A DNA stretch of 64,000 nucleotides from Pseudoalteromonas phenolica (GCF_001444405.1 NZ_CP013187.1:3348001-3412000); one strand, 5' to 3'. Shown: positions 35,666 through 47,444, numbered from the stretch's first letter. The notes: generated from the sequence alone by a model not told the origin. Numbers and translations are program-made.

Positions 35666-37699
35666 ATGAAATATCAAATACATGACATCATCTTTGATAC
35701 TCAAGAAAAAGCGCTTTTTCATAATGGAGAAAGCGTTTTATTGGAAGCCAAGTCTTATCACCTATTATTAGCCTTTATTCAAAGTAACGAACCCGTTCTA
35801 TCGAGAGATAAATTAATTGAGTTGGCCTGGCCACAACAAGTCGTCTCTGACGGTGCGGTAAACAAAGCGATTTCTAAACTTAGAAGTCATCTAGAACAGC
35901 TATCACCAGATGTTGAATTTATTGTCACCAAGCCAAAGTTTGGATATCAATTTTGCGCACCTGTAAAAATACTGTCTGAGCCTAATAACACACTGGGCTC
36001 CGCAACCTTAAAACCGTCTATAAGACCTCAAAATAGATGGGTAATCATCGTCATTTGCACTTTTTTGCTTATATCGCTGTTTTTCTTATACATACATAAC
36101 ACTTTGCAGAACACAGAGGAAAAAACCAAACAAACTGAGTTCAGCCAGTTTAGATTTACCGCGCTCGATGGGGTAGAAACCAAGCTTAGTAGTTCAAAAG
36201 ACGGGCAAGTGTTATTCATTAATACTGATGTAAATGGTCAAGCATCACTGTACTTGAAGGTAAATAAAGACATCCCAAAAGTATTGCCGATAAAACTGAC
36301 TGACGTTCGAGATATTCGACTCGCTCCAGATGGGAAAGTCATCGGACTGGTGTCTCAAAATAGAGAAAGCTGCTTAATAGAACAGGTATCTCTCGCTTCT
36401 TTTGATAAAAAGACATTGCTCGATTGTAGTCAGTTTTCGGATGTAAAAATTGCATGGCACTACGATATGCAGAGGCTCTTTATTCAAGCCAGAAAAAATA
36501 ACGCAACGCCCTATAAAATATATCAATTTAAGATAGCAACTCAGGTACTAGAGCAAATATCCTTGCCACAAAAGCACGTTGCTTTAAATGGTGACTTTCG
36601 ATTGGCCGCTCATCCCACTCAACCTCGTTTAGCATTTGCTCGATATCTTGAGTCTGATCGCAGTGAAATTCATGTGCTAAACACCCATACACTAGAAAAG
36701 CTGGCAACTTATCCTGTACCTTATGTGGTTGGTGCTTTAGCCTGGGACGCAGGAAATGATGTACTGTTTTTTACTGCAGAAAAGACCTTACTACAAATTG
36801 ATACTCAAAGTGGTTCTGAACACGCCATCAAACAGCTGAGCTATCCGATTGAGTCCATTACCAGTACCCTCTCTTCTAATGGCAAGGTATTACTCGCGAC
36901 TCAATATCACCCTAGCAGTCGTATAAAAAGATATGACCTCAACACACAAGAAACCAAAACCGTGCTTAACAATGCCGCGCTCAACCGTCTGCCAAGGCAA
37001 ACTGATAATCAGTCATTGTTATTTCTCTCAGACATGATGGGCACGCATGATTTATGGCAACTTAAAGGCGAAGCATTACACAAAATCTCGCTGCCATTTG
37101 AATTTGGCTTTAGACGCTTTCAAATTGATAGCCAAAAAGAGCATGTACTTTTTGAAAAAAAGGGCGCTTTATATGAGCTTAATTTACTCACCAATAAAGT
37201 GAATACACTCATAACTGCTGAGCACAAAGCGTATGTTGCAAACTATAGCCAAGACGATAAAAACATCATCTATAGCAGTCAAAAAAGCGGTCAATGGCAA
37301 TTATGGCTGTTTAACAAAACGACTTTAATACACACTCAATTAACACAGTATGGTGGCTATAGTGGGTATCAATATCAAGGCGGGCTGATTTACTCAAAAA
37401 GGAACCAAGCTGGACTGTGGCGTTTGTTTGAGGGTAAAGAGACTTTACTTATCAAAGATTTTAGCAATATAAACTGGCTCAACTTTCAACTAATAGAAGA
37501 TAATGTTTATTTCTATCGCAAGGGCTCCGGCATCTGGCGCTATAATTTAACAGCCAAAGAAGCTGAAAAAGTCATGAAGAGTAATCACCATTTCATCAAC
37601 CAGTTTCATATTAACTCAGCGCAAAATGCAATTTTATTTGCGGAACTCAAACCTATTCAAGGTGATGTACAAGGCTTTGTGATTCATGACATGCTCTGA
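35666..37699 (+). CDS. CadC-like membrane regulator with TolB-like beta-propeller
   Basis: A 677-residue protein. Residues 1-100 are a winged-helix DNA-binding domain (VLSRDKLIELAWPQQVVSDGAVNKAISKLRSHL, KPKFGYQF). A membrane helix is at about 125-144. The C-terminal ~520 residues carry repeated WD40/TolB-type blades (for example SLYLKVNKDIPK, SEIHVLNTHTLEK, SQDDKNIIYSSQKSGQWQLWLF), so a periplasmic propeller sensor. It is divergent from the hydrolase lipoprotein (122 bp between starts) and probably controls it. This is the same logic as the first CadC-like gene but with a different sensor domain. Confidence 0.85.
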   Translation: MKYQIHDIIFDTQEKALFHNGESVLLEAKSYHLLLAFIQSNEPVLSRDKLIELAWPQQVVSDGAVNKAISKLRSHLEQLSPDVEFIVTKPKFGYQFCAPVKILSEPNNTLGSATLKPSIRPQNRWVIIVICTFLLISLFFLYIHNTLQNTEEKTKQTEFSQFRFTALDGVETKLSSSKDGQVLFINTDVNGQASLYLKVNKDIPKVLPIKLTDVRDIRLAPDGKVIGLVSQNRESCLIEQVSLASFDKKTLLDCSQFSDVKIAWHYDMQRLFIQARKNNATPYKIYQFKIATQVLEQISLPQKHVALNGDFRLAAHPTQPRLAFARYLESDRSEIHVLNTHTLEKLATYPVPYVVGALAWDAGNDVLFFTAEKTLLQIDTQSGSEHAIKQLSYPIESITSTLSSNGKVLLATQYHPSSRIKRYDLNTQETKTVLNNAALNRLPRQTDNQSLLFLSDMMGTHDLWQLKGEALHKISLPFEFGFRRFQIDSQKEHVLFEKKGALYELNLLTNKVNTLITAEHKAYVANYSQDDKNIIYSSQKSGQWQLWLFNKTTLIHTQLTQYGGYSGYQYQGGLIYSKRNQAGLWRLFEGKETLLIKDFSNINWLNFQLIEDNVYFYRKGSGIWRYNLTAKEAEKVMKSNHHFINQFHINSAQNAILFAELKPIQGDVQGFVIHDML

Positions 37700-37703
37700 C
37701 TCT

Positions 37704-38450
37704 CTAACCACTTGCACACTGTTCACATTCTGGATCTTTAAATAACCCAAAGGACTTTTGCTCTAACGTTAAACCATCCACTTGTTTAAACACACTGCCG
37801 CTATGATGACCTAAAATCATGTTTACGGTATAAAGCGCCTGCATTGAGCCAATAACACCGAGCAACGGGCTGATTACTCCAAAGTTATCGCAGTTTTGAG
37901 AAACTTGCCCACTACTTTCTGGAAACAGGCAGGCATAACAAGGACTTTCGCTTCTAAAGTCAAATACCATTATTTGACCTTGGGTTGCGATGGCTGCGCC
38001 TGAAATTAGTACTTTTTGCTTCGCAAGGCAGTATTCATTCAGTAGATAACGGGTTTTAAAGTTATCACTACAATCGAGGATAAAGTCGGCATCAGCCAAT
38101 AATGCATCTAAATTTTCTGCACTTAAACGTGCGTGCACTGGGTTCAGTGAAATTTGATTATTTAGACTAGTCAGTACTTTACCTGCAGCTTTAGCTTTGC
38201 TTTGACCAAGGTGGTTTACCTTATACATGATCTGACGTTGAAGGTTAGACAGCTCAACCTCGTCATCATCAATGAATGTCAGTTGCCCTATGCCTGAGGC
38301 CGCCAAATACAGTAAAGCCGGACTGCCTAAACCGCCACAGCCTACCACCGCAACTTTGGCACTTTTCAGCTTATTTTGCCCAGCTTCGCCAACTTCTTTG
38401 AGTAACAAGTGGCGGCTGTAACGCAGCCGCTCTTTGTCATCCAATGCCAT
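37704..38450 (-). CDS. thiF: ThiF/MoeB-type adenylyltransferase
   Basis: Activates the C-terminal Gly-Gly of ThiS by adenylation so sulfur can be added for thiazole synthesis. The 248-residue E1-like protein has the nucleotide loop GCGGLGSPALLYLAASGIG, FIDDDEVELSNLQRQ, and zinc-binding Cys pairs CYAC about residue 171 and CEQC at the C-terminus. It is the last gene of the thiamine operon; its ATG overlaps the ThiDE stop (TAATG). MoeB is the close alternative, but the operon points to ThiF. No thiH is seen, so ThiO supplies the glycine imine. Confidence 0.93.
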   Translation of the reverse strand: MALDDKERLRYSRHLLLKEVGEAGQNKLKSAKVAVVGCGGLGSPALLYLAASGIGQLTFIDDDEVELSNLQRQIMYKVNHLGQSKAKAAGKVLTSLNNQISLNPVHARLSAENLDALLADADFILDCSDNFKTRYLLNEYCLAKQKVLISGAAIATQGQIMVFDFRSESPCYACLFPESSGQVSQNCDNFGVISPLLGVIGSMQALYTVNMILGHHSGSVFKQVDGLTLEQKSFGLFKDPECEQCASG

Positions 38451-39985
38451 TAAGCCTCACCTCGTCCTTTGCGAATTGCAGCTTTAAGTTCAAGAACCGC
38501 ATTTTGGTGGTCATCAGCTAAAGTGATAGCACGCACAACCGCGACACTGCCCACACCAGTACTGGCAACCTGCTCAGTACGCGCAATATCAATACCGCCT
38601 ATGGCCACGGTCGGGTAATGTGCTTTCATTAACGGTACAAAATGCTTGAGCTTTTCAAGGCCCTGTATTTGCCCTGTCATATCTTTGGTTGTGGTTGGAT
38701 AAATCGCCCCAAATGCCAAATAGCTCGGGCGATAGTTATGCGCTCGCACCATTTCATAAAAGCCGTGTGTCGATACACCTAAACGTAAACCCGCATTTTG
38801 AATTGCCGACAGGTTTGCTTCACTTAAATCTTCTTGACCAAGATGCACACCATATGCACCATGCTCAATAGCTAACTGCCAGTAATCGTTAATAAATACT
38901 CGGCCTTGATATTTCTCACCCAGCATGATGGCAGTTTTGATCTCCGCTTCTAGGTTTGGATCATTCGGATCTTTAATGCGCAGTTGAACGGTCGGTACGC
39001 CTGCGGCTAAACATTTTTCAATCCAATCTGCAGTATCAACAACCGCATAAAGCTCAAGCTCACCCTCGGTGTCAGCAAAACCTGCTGCAAAATTAAAATC
39101 ATCCGGCGCGCCCAGTTCTAATTCATCGGCTAACCAACTACCCGGCTCAATCACTTGCGGGAAATGCGTTAAGTCTTCTGGGAAGCCCGTATGCGCTACA
39201 GGGCCAATGCCTTCGCCATAACGCACGGCGCTTGCTAAACCTTGGTTGATATACGCTTTACCTAAAATAAATGCATCTTTTAACGGGTAACCTTTGGCAA
39301 GGCAAGCCGCGATACATGAAGATAAACTACAGCCCGTGCCATGGGTATGTGGAGTGACTATCGCCTCGTTTCCTAGCCAGTGTTCTTCTTGGCTGTCACT
39401 GCGACAATAATCTATGCAGTAGCCTTTCGGGTAATCCCAGTGACCACCTTTGATCACCGCTGAACCTGCACCAAAAGCCTGCAGCTTTTCGGCCGCTTCA
39501 ACCACTGAACTTGGGCCAATAAGGTAAATACCTGTGAGTAACTGTGTCTCGTGTGTATTTGGCGTGATCACATCCACCAGCGGGAAAAGATACTTTTTCA
39601 GTGCGTCAACCGTGTCTTCTTCAGTTAACGTGTCACCACTGGTTGCAATCGCAACCGGGTCATACACCACCACTGGCGGCACCGCCCACGTTTTTTTGTA
39701 GTGAGCAATGTGCTCGGCGATTAACTCTACTTGCGCGATATTGGCGAGCAAGCCTATTTTAATCACTTTTGCAGGCATATCTTGCGCCAATGCATTAAGT
39801 TGAGACTCAATCACAGCATTATTAACAGGGTTTATAGCGTCAACCCCAAGGCTGTTTTGTGCGGTTAGCGCCGTGATCACTGTACAGCCGTGTACACCGA
39901 AGCTGTGCATAGCTTTAAGGTCGGCTTGAATACCTGCGCCACCACCACTGTCTGAGCCTGCAATACTCCAAACAACTTCTGACAT
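38450..39985 (-). CDS. thiDE: ThiD-ThiE fusion: HMP-phosphate kinase / thiamine-phosphate synthase
   Basis: A 511-residue bifunctional enzyme. Residues 1-~265 are ThiD: GSDSGGGAGIQADLKAM, VYDPVAIATSGD, TPNTHETQLLTG, THGTGCSLSS. Residues ~295-511 are ThiE, with AVVDTADWIEKCLAAG, RIKDPND, VFINDYWQLAIEHGAYGVHLGQEDL and the phosphate loop AIGGID near the end. The kinase makes HMP-PP and the synthase joins it to the thiazole phosphate. Operon position is between thiG and thiF. Such a fusion is known in several gammaproteobacteria, so the length is not a frameshift artefact. Confidence 0.93.
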   Translation of the reverse strand: MSEVVWSIAGSDSGGGAGIQADLKAMHSFGVHGCTVITALTAQNSLGVDAINPVNNAVIESQLNALAQDMPAKVIKIGLLANIAQVELIAEHIAHYKKTWAVPPVVVYDPVAIATSGDTLTEEDTVDALKKYLFPLVDVITPNTHETQLLTGIYLIGPSSVVEAAEKLQAFGAGSAVIKGGHWDYPKGYCIDYCRSDSQEEHWLGNEAIVTPHTHGTGCSLSSCIAACLAKGYPLKDAFILGKAYINQGLASAVRYGEGIGPVAHTGFPEDLTHFPQVIEPGSWLADELELGAPDDFNFAAGFADTEGELELYAVVDTADWIEKCLAAGVPTVQLRIKDPNDPNLEAEIKTAIMLGEKYQGRVFINDYWQLAIEHGAYGVHLGQEDLSEANLSAIQNAGLRLGVSTHGFYEMVRAHNYRPSYLAFGAIYPTTTKDMTGQIQGLEKLKHFVPLMKAHYPTVAIGGIDIARTEQVASTGVGSVAVVRAITLADDHQNAVLELKAAIRKGRGEA

Positions 39986-40012
39986 GTCAGACTCCTAAAT
40001 TCTTTATCTATT

Positions 40013-40798
40013 TTAATCTTGGTGCCAAAACGGCATCCCCATGGTCGGCGTAGAAGGTGCCGCCACCTCTTTTTCAGGCATGGCTTTCGCTTCATAACTA
40101 AAGCGCCCTGCTTCTACTGCAGATTTAAACGCTTTGGCCATGGTCACCGGGCAACCCGCACCAGCAATGGCCGAGTTTAATAGTACCGCATCATAACCTA
40201 GCTCGAGCGCTTGGCAAGCATGCGACGGTAAGCCTAAGCCTGCATCCACAATGAGAGTATGCTCTGGCAGGCGCTCACGAATGGTTTTTAAATTATAAGG
40301 ATTAATTAGCCCTTTGCCTGTGCCAATTGGTGCGCCCCAAGGCATCAATACCTCACAGCCTAAATCGGCCAGACGCTGACAGATCACTAAGTCATCGGTG
40401 CAATAAGGCAGTACTTTAAAACCATCTTTGATCAAAATGTCAGTCGCTTCTAATAAAGCCACGGGATCAGGCTGCAAATTATACTCATCGCCAATTAGCT
40501 CTAACTTGATCCAGTCTGTATCGAAGACTTCGCGACACATTTGCGCCAAGGTCACCACTTCTTTCACACTGTGGCACCCTGCTGTATTAGGCAATACGCG
40601 CAGCCCTGTATCTTTGATTAATTGCCAAAAATCTTGCCCAGCTTCGACTGAGTTTTGGCGTCGCAATGACACAGTCACAATTTGTGACTGCGATGCCACC
40701 AGCGATTGCTGCATAATTTGCGGAGATGGATAAAGTGCTGAGCCTATCAATAAACGGCTATCAAAGGTTTCGCCATAAATGGTGAGTGGTTTATGCAT
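40013..40798 (-). CDS. thiG: Thiazole synthase
   Basis: Builds the thiazole phosphate from deoxyxylulose phosphate, ThiS-thiocarboxylate and dehydroglycine. The 261-residue TIM barrel has the start [17 protein letters not shown], the Schiff-base lysine in [11 protein letters not shown], and the phosphate loops [13 protein letters not shown] and [27 protein letters not shown]. It follows thiS by 2 bp and precedes thiDE by 27 bp. Confidence 0.95.
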   Translation of the reverse strand: MHKPLTIYGETFDSRLLIGSALYPSPQIMQQSLVASQSQIVTVSLRRQNSVEAGQDFWQLIKDTGLRVLPNTAGCHSVKEVVTLAQMCREVFDTDWIKLELIGDEYNLQPDPVALLEATDILIKDGFKVLPYCTDDLVICQRLADLGCEVLMPWGAPIGTGKGLINPYNLKTIRERLPEHTLIVDAGLGLPSHACQALELGYDAVLLNSAIAGAGCPVTMAKAFKSAVEAGRFSYEAKAMPEKEVAAPSTPTMGMPFWHQD

Positions 40799-40800
40799 GT

Positions 40801-40995
40801 TTAGCCCCCTTGAATAGGCGACAATAACTCGATTTGATCGCCCTCTTTTAATTCAGCCACAGCACATTGGCTACGCGGTACAAACTGCCCATTCACAGCC
40901 ACAGCAAATGGCGGCACTGCGCCTTGCGATTCAATAAATGCTTGTAAATTAGTGTCGGTTAACGCGACTTGTTGACCATTGAATACGACGTTCAA
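40801..40995 (-). CDS. thiS: Sulfur carrier protein ThiS
   Basis: A 64-residue ubiquitin-like protein ending QGG, the Gly-Gly that ThiF adenylates and that becomes the thiocarboxylate donor to ThiG. Its ATG overlaps the thiO stop by 4 bases, and thiG starts 2 bp after it. Confidence 0.93.
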   Translation of the reverse strand: MNVVFNGQQVALTDTNLQAFIESQGAVPPFAVAVNGQFVPRSQCAVAELKEGDQIELLSPIQGG

Positions 40996-42002
40996 AGTAA
41001 CCCCTTGCTCAGTGCTTGCTGCACCACAAAGGGTGCAAGTAAATAACCATGGCGATATAAGCCATTAATTTGGATGAGGTTGTCTTTCACCTCAATGTTT
41101 GGACGATTATCAACAAACGCAGGTCTTAGCCCAGAATTAATCGACATTACACGGCCCTCACTAAAGCCGCTGTGTACCGTGTAGGCAGCTGACAACAACT
41201 CAAGGGTAGAGCGCACCGTGATCGGGCCATTATCTTGCGACTCAATTTCAGTCGCACCAATGACAAACTCATGATTGGGTTTAGGCGCAATGTAAATTGG
41301 GTAGCGAGGATGCATTAAACGCACAGGGCGAGTTAACGTCACTTCTGGTGCGTACACGCGGGCGACTTCACCACGTACGCCACGCAACCCAGATACTTCA
41401 TCTTTGGCGCCTAAGCCACGACAATCGATGATCCAATCGAATGCTTCACCGTTTACTTGCCCTTGCTCGCAATACACAGATTGCCCAAAATGAAACTCAA
41501 CATCTTGCTGTTGTAGCGTATCAAAACTGGCGCGATAAAAAGCCAAGTTATCGAGCTGGCCTTCACAAGGTAAAAATATGCCTTGATGAAAACGCCCTGC
41601 TAGTTCTGGTTCTAACTGAGAAATATCTCGGCTATCGGCTATGTGTGCGTGATGTCCAGCTAGGGGTTTTAAACGCTGTGAAAAGCTTTGTAAATCGCCC
41701 TTGTCTTGCTGGTGTGCAACAACGAGGGTGCCTGCTTGTTGAAAAAATACTGGGGAAGAAAGTTTTGCCAAAAGTTCAGGCCAAAGTGCCATGGCTTTTA
41801 AGCCATCTTCGGCTAAGTCTGCTTCACAAATTACCGACTCTGCCAACGGCGCTAACATGGCTGCTGCTAACACACCGGCGCTGTTATTTGCTTGTGCGTC
41901 GTCTTTTTCAAAGATACTCAGTTGATAGCGCTCCATCAGCATCAATGCTGCGACACGCCCCAACAAACCAAACCCTAAGATCGCAACTTTTGGTTTACTC
42001 AT
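40992..42002 (-). CDS. thiO: Glycine oxidase
   Basis: FAD-dependent oxidase making the glycine imine used by ThiG. The 336-residue protein starts with the FAD motif AILGFGLLGRVAALML and ends with the DAAO-type GLYRHGYLLAPFVVQ signature. It shares the pathway step with ThiH, which is absent here; ThiO needs oxygen, consistent with an aerobic bacterium. It starts 91 bp after thiC, with a possible attenuator in between. Confidence 0.9.
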   Translation of the reverse strand: MSKPKVAILGFGLLGRVAALMLMERYQLSIFEKDDAQANNSAGVLAAAMLAPLAESVICEADLAEDGLKAMALWPELLAKLSSPVFFQQAGTLVVAHQQDKGDLQSFSQRLKPLAGHHAHIADSRDISQLEPELAGRFHQGIFLPCEGQLDNLAFYRASFDTLQQQDVEFHFGQSVYCEQGQVNGEAFDWIIDCRGLGAKDEVSGLRGVRGEVARVYAPEVTLTRPVRLMHPRYPIYIAPKPNHEFVIGATEIESQDNGPITVRSTLELLSAAYTVHSGFSEGRVMSINSGLRPAFVDNRPNIEVKDNLIQINGLYRHGYLLAPFVVQQALSKGLL

Positions 42003-42056
42003 TTCTGCCCCTAAAAACCCGAAGGTTAAGACCTAAGACGCAATCATCTCAGGTCC

Positions 42057-42087
42057 AAAAAACAATGCCATGCGCGAAGCATGGCAT
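42057..42087 (-). terminator. Intrinsic terminator or attenuator between thiC and thiO
   Basis: Nine-base inverted repeat ATGCCATGC / GCATGGCAT with a 5-nt loop, followed on the minus strand by TGTTTTTT. It lies just after the thiC stop and would reduce transcription into thiO and the rest of the operon, raising ThiC relative to the downstream enzymes. Confidence 0.7.
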
Positions 42088-42093
42088 AAATTG

Positions 42094-44061
<1,968 letters not shown>

Positions 44062-44186
44062 TTAAGGTGTCTTGTCAGATCTCCAGGTGGAGAGAGATGG
44101 GGGTTAGCCCAATTGGTCCGAGCTAAATGCATGCACGACGCATCTTAGCTTTTTGCAGCCAGCAAAGGTATTTGCTTGCAAGGCAG

Positions 44187-44270
44187 CTTGTTCCCTACGC
44201 AGGTTTTAACCTGATCAGGTTCACGGATCCCGCAAATAATGCGATCTCAGCCCGAAGGCACTCCGACAAG
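44187..44270 (-). ncRNA. TPP riboswitch (THI element)
   Basis: On the minus strand the leader reads GGAGTGCC...GGCTGAGAT, then GTGAACCTGATCAGGTTA and GCGTAGGGAAC, the conserved pyrimidine- and pyrophosphate-sensing parts of the thiamine-pyrophosphate aptamer; CTTGT at the 5' end pairs with ACAAG at the 3' end as P1. It lies about 140 bases upstream of thiC. A palindrome AGCAAA-GGTA-TTTGCT (44161-44176) downstream may be part of the expression platform. Confidence 0.95.
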
Positions 44271-44307
44271 TAACGAATTGAGTGCAGTCTACTTCATAAA
44301 CAATGGC

Positions 44308-44754
44308 TTATTCAAGACCATCTAAACGTTTAAAGGTCAGGATTGGCTTACCATTTAGTATTAGGGTCTTATCTGACAACGTAAAAGGCACACCGATTTC
44401 TAACATATTCAGTAGCATACGCTCTTGTTTATCGAGCTCATCGGAGCAGAGCATTTTTGTCATGCCGATTTGCTCAACATACAGCTGATTGTCTTCAATA
44501 CGGGTTTTACCAAAGAAGCGGTTGCATCCAGTGTGGCCCATGATCTGATTGCCTTCAACGAGCTGAATGCGCATCTCACTACTAGTCTGCGCAACCTCAT
44601 CAATCTGACTTAATTGCCAATGCCCTTGCGGTAGCGTCTTTTCAGAGAAAGGGTTAAGGCTATTTGGGTCATCCCACACCATGGTGCATCCTGATAAAAC
44701 AGCAGAGCCTGCTAAGCCCAAAACAATGGCCAAAGTAGATAGCTTATTTTTCAT
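44308..44754 (-). CDS. META-domain (HslJ-like) lipoprotein
   Basis: A 148-residue lipoprotein: MKNKLSTLAIVLGLAGSAVLSGC with lipobox LSGC, then a META domain recognised by GHWQLSQID, VEGNQIMGHTGCNRFFGK and MTKMLCSDELDKQERMLLNML. META/HslJ proteins are linked to heat or antibiotic stress in other bacteria; the function is not established. I chose ATG 44754 because AGGAAA lies just upstream; the frame is open to 44838. It lies 31 bp downstream of a thioesterase gene. Confidence 0.85.
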   Translation of the reverse strand: MKNKLSTLAIVLGLAGSAVLSGCTMVWDDPNSLNPFSEKTLPQGHWQLSQIDEVAQTSSEMRIQLVEGNQIMGHTGCNRFFGKTRIEDNQLYVEQIGMTKMLCSDELDKQERMLLNMLEIGVPFTLSDKTLILNGKPILTFKRLDGLE

Positions 44755-44785
44755 GCAAGGTTTCCTATGTTTAGGGCTTAATTTT

Positions 44786-45175
44786 TTATGTAAATAACTG
44801 CTCAAGTTGCTCAGGCACAAACGGACGACCTTTTGCATTTACCGATGTGCCTGTCACAACTGCATCCAGCATCAGTTTATTGTCTGCTGCGCGGATCACC
44901 TTTTGATTAAAGGCGAATTTCAAACGGCTTAAACGCTCTACTTCGACTTCAACGTAAAATGCATCGCCAGGCTTTAATGAGTCTTTGTAGTTCATTTCTG
45001 AGCGGATCACCACTAAATTGACCTTATCACGTGCAAGTTGCGCAAAATCGATATTTTTAGCAGCCAAAAACTCATGGCGTGCATGCTCTAGATAATTGAA
45101 ATAAACGCTATTGTTGACGATGCCTTGCAAGTCGCACTCATAGTCGCGCACTTTAAACTCAACTTTGAAACTCAT
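44786..45175 (-). CDS. 4HBT acyl-CoA thioesterase, YbgC/FadM-like
   Basis: A 129-residue hotdog-fold thioesterase. The signature is VRDYECDLQGIVNNSVYFNYLEHARHEFL, with the Asp of ECD and the conserved NN at the active site, and YVEVEVERLSRLKFAFNQKV forming the hotdog strand. Likely cytoplasmic, cleaving an acyl-CoA; substrate unknown. Probably co-transcribed with the META-domain lipoprotein. Confidence 0.87.
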   Translation of the reverse strand: MSFKVEFKVRDYECDLQGIVNNSVYFNYLEHARHEFLAAKNIDFAQLARDKVNLVVIRSEMNYKDSLKPGDAFYVEVEVERLSRLKFAFNQKVIRAADNKLMLDAVVTGTSVNAKGRPFVPEQLEQLFT

Positions 45176-45362
45176 TTAACCCTCATTAACTTGGTAGTCT
45201 TTGCCGCAGTTATAACACAATTAAACATAGTTTCACTTCTCTGTATGGTCTGATTTGTTAGAATAACCAGCGCGTGCCGAACTTAACTACTGATTTTGAA
45301 TTGAACAAAACTGACATTCATAACGTATGCACGCCTCACTATCAAAACGGAATAGCCTGAAA

Positions 45363-47444
45363 ATGAAAGCAAAAATCTCTCTGTTATGTGCAGCCATGCT
45401 GCCTTTATTTGCCACTAATGCGATTGCTGAGCAAAATAGCCTTGAAGTGATTGAAGTCACCGGTGACTTCAAAAAAGAAAGCATTCAAACCTTAAGCGCC
45501 AGTGCCAGCGTATTAGGCGAGCTTGAAATTACACAACGTGGCGCCAGCTACCTAGATGAGATTTTAAATTCAGCGGCTAACGTCAACTTCACAGCTGGTG
45601 CATCTCGCGGTCGCTTTGTACAGATCCGTGGCGTTGGTCTTCGCTCTCAATTCCAAGACCCTATCCAGCCTAGTGTGGGCTTACTCATCGATGGTATTAA
45701 CTACTCTGGTCTTGGTGGCAGTGCATTGTTATTTGATGTTGAGCAAGTGGCGGTTTATCGCGGCCCGCAGGGAACTCGCTATGGTGCAGATGCCATGGCA
45801 GGTATGATTGATATGCAAACCACTGCGCCTAGCCAAGATAAAGCATTGAAGGTGAAGTTAGGTGTTGGCAACTATAATAGTTATGAAGCAGGTATTGCTG
45901 CAGGCACTGGCTTAACTGATAGCTCAACTATCAGAGTGAGCGCGTTCCAACGTAAATCAGATGGCTATACCGATAACCTATTTCTGGATCGCCCAACCCA
46001 AGAACAAGATGAGCAAGCTTTACGATTGAAGCTTAATAATGAATGGAGCAACAGCTTTAATACTTCAATTGCTGTACATCACATCAATATCGAAAACGGT
46101 TATGATGCATTTACGCTTGATAATAGCCGCAACAGTGTTGCTGATGAACCGGGCCAAGATAACTTAGAAAGCGATGCTTTCTCTTTAACTGCAAATTATA
46201 CCGGCTTTGAAACAGTCAATATCACAGCAACGGCAACTGGCTTGCAAGCAGATTCACTATACAGCTATGATGAAGACTGGGTGTGTAATAACGCCAGCCA
46301 AACAAACTTATGTGCAGCAGGTCTTCACCCTTGGGGTTACAGCTCTACTGATATTTATTCACGCGATACTGAAAAAGGCACTTTCGACCTGCAAGTAAGC
46401 TCGAAACAAAATGACTGGATTGTTGGCCTTTATTCTGAGCGTCGCGATGTAGACTTAACTCGTATCTATAATGACCCTAGCAACCCTTTCAATTCTAGTT
46501 TTGATATCATTAACACCGCTGTGTATGGCCAAAAAGTAACATCAATCGCAAAAGATGTTGAGCTGATCACCGGTTTACGTGCAGAAAGCTATGAAGCTGA
46601 CTACAAAGACAACAATGGCTTTTCAGAAACAACCGATAAAACCATGCTAGGTGGTAAGGTTGCACTAGAGTATCAAGTTGTACCACGTACAATGATCTAC
46701 ACCAGCCTATCTCGTGGCTACAAAATCGGAGGGGTAAACGGCGAGGCACTTGCGAAAGCGAAAGATGAAAACCTAAATATTCAGCCAGAGAACTACACCT
46801 TTGATCCTGAATATTTATGGAATGCCGAGTTCGGTGTAAAAGGCCAATCTGAAGATAAAAGCCATACCTTGCGTGTAACTGCTTTCTACATGAAGCGTGA
46901 CGATATGCAATTAAAGCAATGGCAAGTTCAAGACCAACAATTCGCTGGATATTTAGATAATGCCAGCTCAGGTAAAAACTATGGCTTTGAAGTAGAAGGC
47001 ACTAAACAATATACAGAGCGCCTTGCACTTAACTATAGTTTTGGCTATTTACGTTCGAAAATTAAAGGCTTCACCACTTCTAATGGCATCGACCAACACG
47101 GTAGAGATCAAGCCCAAGCCCCTAAATATCAATATGCGTTCAGCTTTAACTATGCGCTAACAGATAACTTAGAGGTGCAAATTGGATTCGAGGGCAAAGA
47201 TAGTTATTACTTCTCAGACAGTCATAACGACCAAGCACCTAATCAAAATCTAATTAATGCAAGTGTCAGCTACCACAGTGAAAACTGGTCACTGACCGCT
47301 TGGGGTAGAAACCTAGCTGATAGAGATGTGCCTGTTCGCGGCTTTGAGTTCGGTAATAACCCACTTAAAGAGTACGCGACTGAAAATTACTACCAGTATG
47401 GCGAGCCTCGCCTTATCGGTTTGACGTTTAAATACGAGTTATAA
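45363..47444 (+). CDS. TonB-dependent outer-membrane receptor
   Basis: A 693-residue receptor: signal peptide MKAKISLLCAAMLPLFATNAIA, TonB-box-like LEVIEVTGD, a plug domain (VQIRGVGLR, PSVGLLIDGINY, VEQVAVYRGPQGTRYGADAMAGMI), and a barrel with regular aromatic strands. It imports a siderophore, vitamin or other nutrient, not identifiable from sequence. It ends FKYEL, not with the usual C-terminal aromatic residue. Start ATG 45363 was chosen for the signal peptide; an ATG lies 36 bases upstream. It is transcribed alone and divergent from the thioesterase; no riboswitch or Fur box was clear to me. Confidence 0.9.
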   Translation: MKAKISLLCAAMLPLFATNAIAEQNSLEVIEVTGDFKKESIQTLSASASVLGELEITQRGASYLDEILNSAANVNFTAGASRGRFVQIRGVGLRSQFQDPIQPSVGLLIDGINYSGLGGSALLFDVEQVAVYRGPQGTRYGADAMAGMIDMQTTAPSQDKALKVKLGVGNYNSYEAGIAAGTGLTDSSTIRVSAFQRKSDGYTDNLFLDRPTQEQDEQALRLKLNNEWSNSFNTSIAVHHINIENGYDAFTLDNSRNSVADEPGQDNLESDAFSLTANYTGFETVNITATATGLQADSLYSYDEDWVCNNASQTNLCAAGLHPWGYSSTDIYSRDTEKGTFDLQVSSKQNDWIVGLYSERRDVDLTRIYNDPSNPFNSSFDIINTAVYGQKVTSIAKDVELITGLRAESYEADYKDNNGFSETTDKTMLGGKVALEYQVVPRTMIYTSLSRGYKIGGVNGEALAKAKDENLNIQPENYTFDPEYLWNAEFGVKGQSEDKSHTLRVTAFYMKRDDMQLKQWQVQDQQFAGYLDNASSGKNYGFEVEGTKQYTERLALNYSFGYLRSKIKGFTTSNGIDQHGRDQAQAPKYQYAFSFNYALTDNLEVQIGFEGKDSYYFSDSHNDQAPNQNLINASVSYHSENWSLTAWGRNLADRDVPVRGFEFGNNPLKEYATENYYQYGEPRLIGLTFKYEL

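Noticed and set aside
45176..45362. Fur box upstream of the TonB receptor
   Set aside because: I found no stretch close to the GATAATGATAATCATTATC consensus, so iron control is not supported from this sequence.
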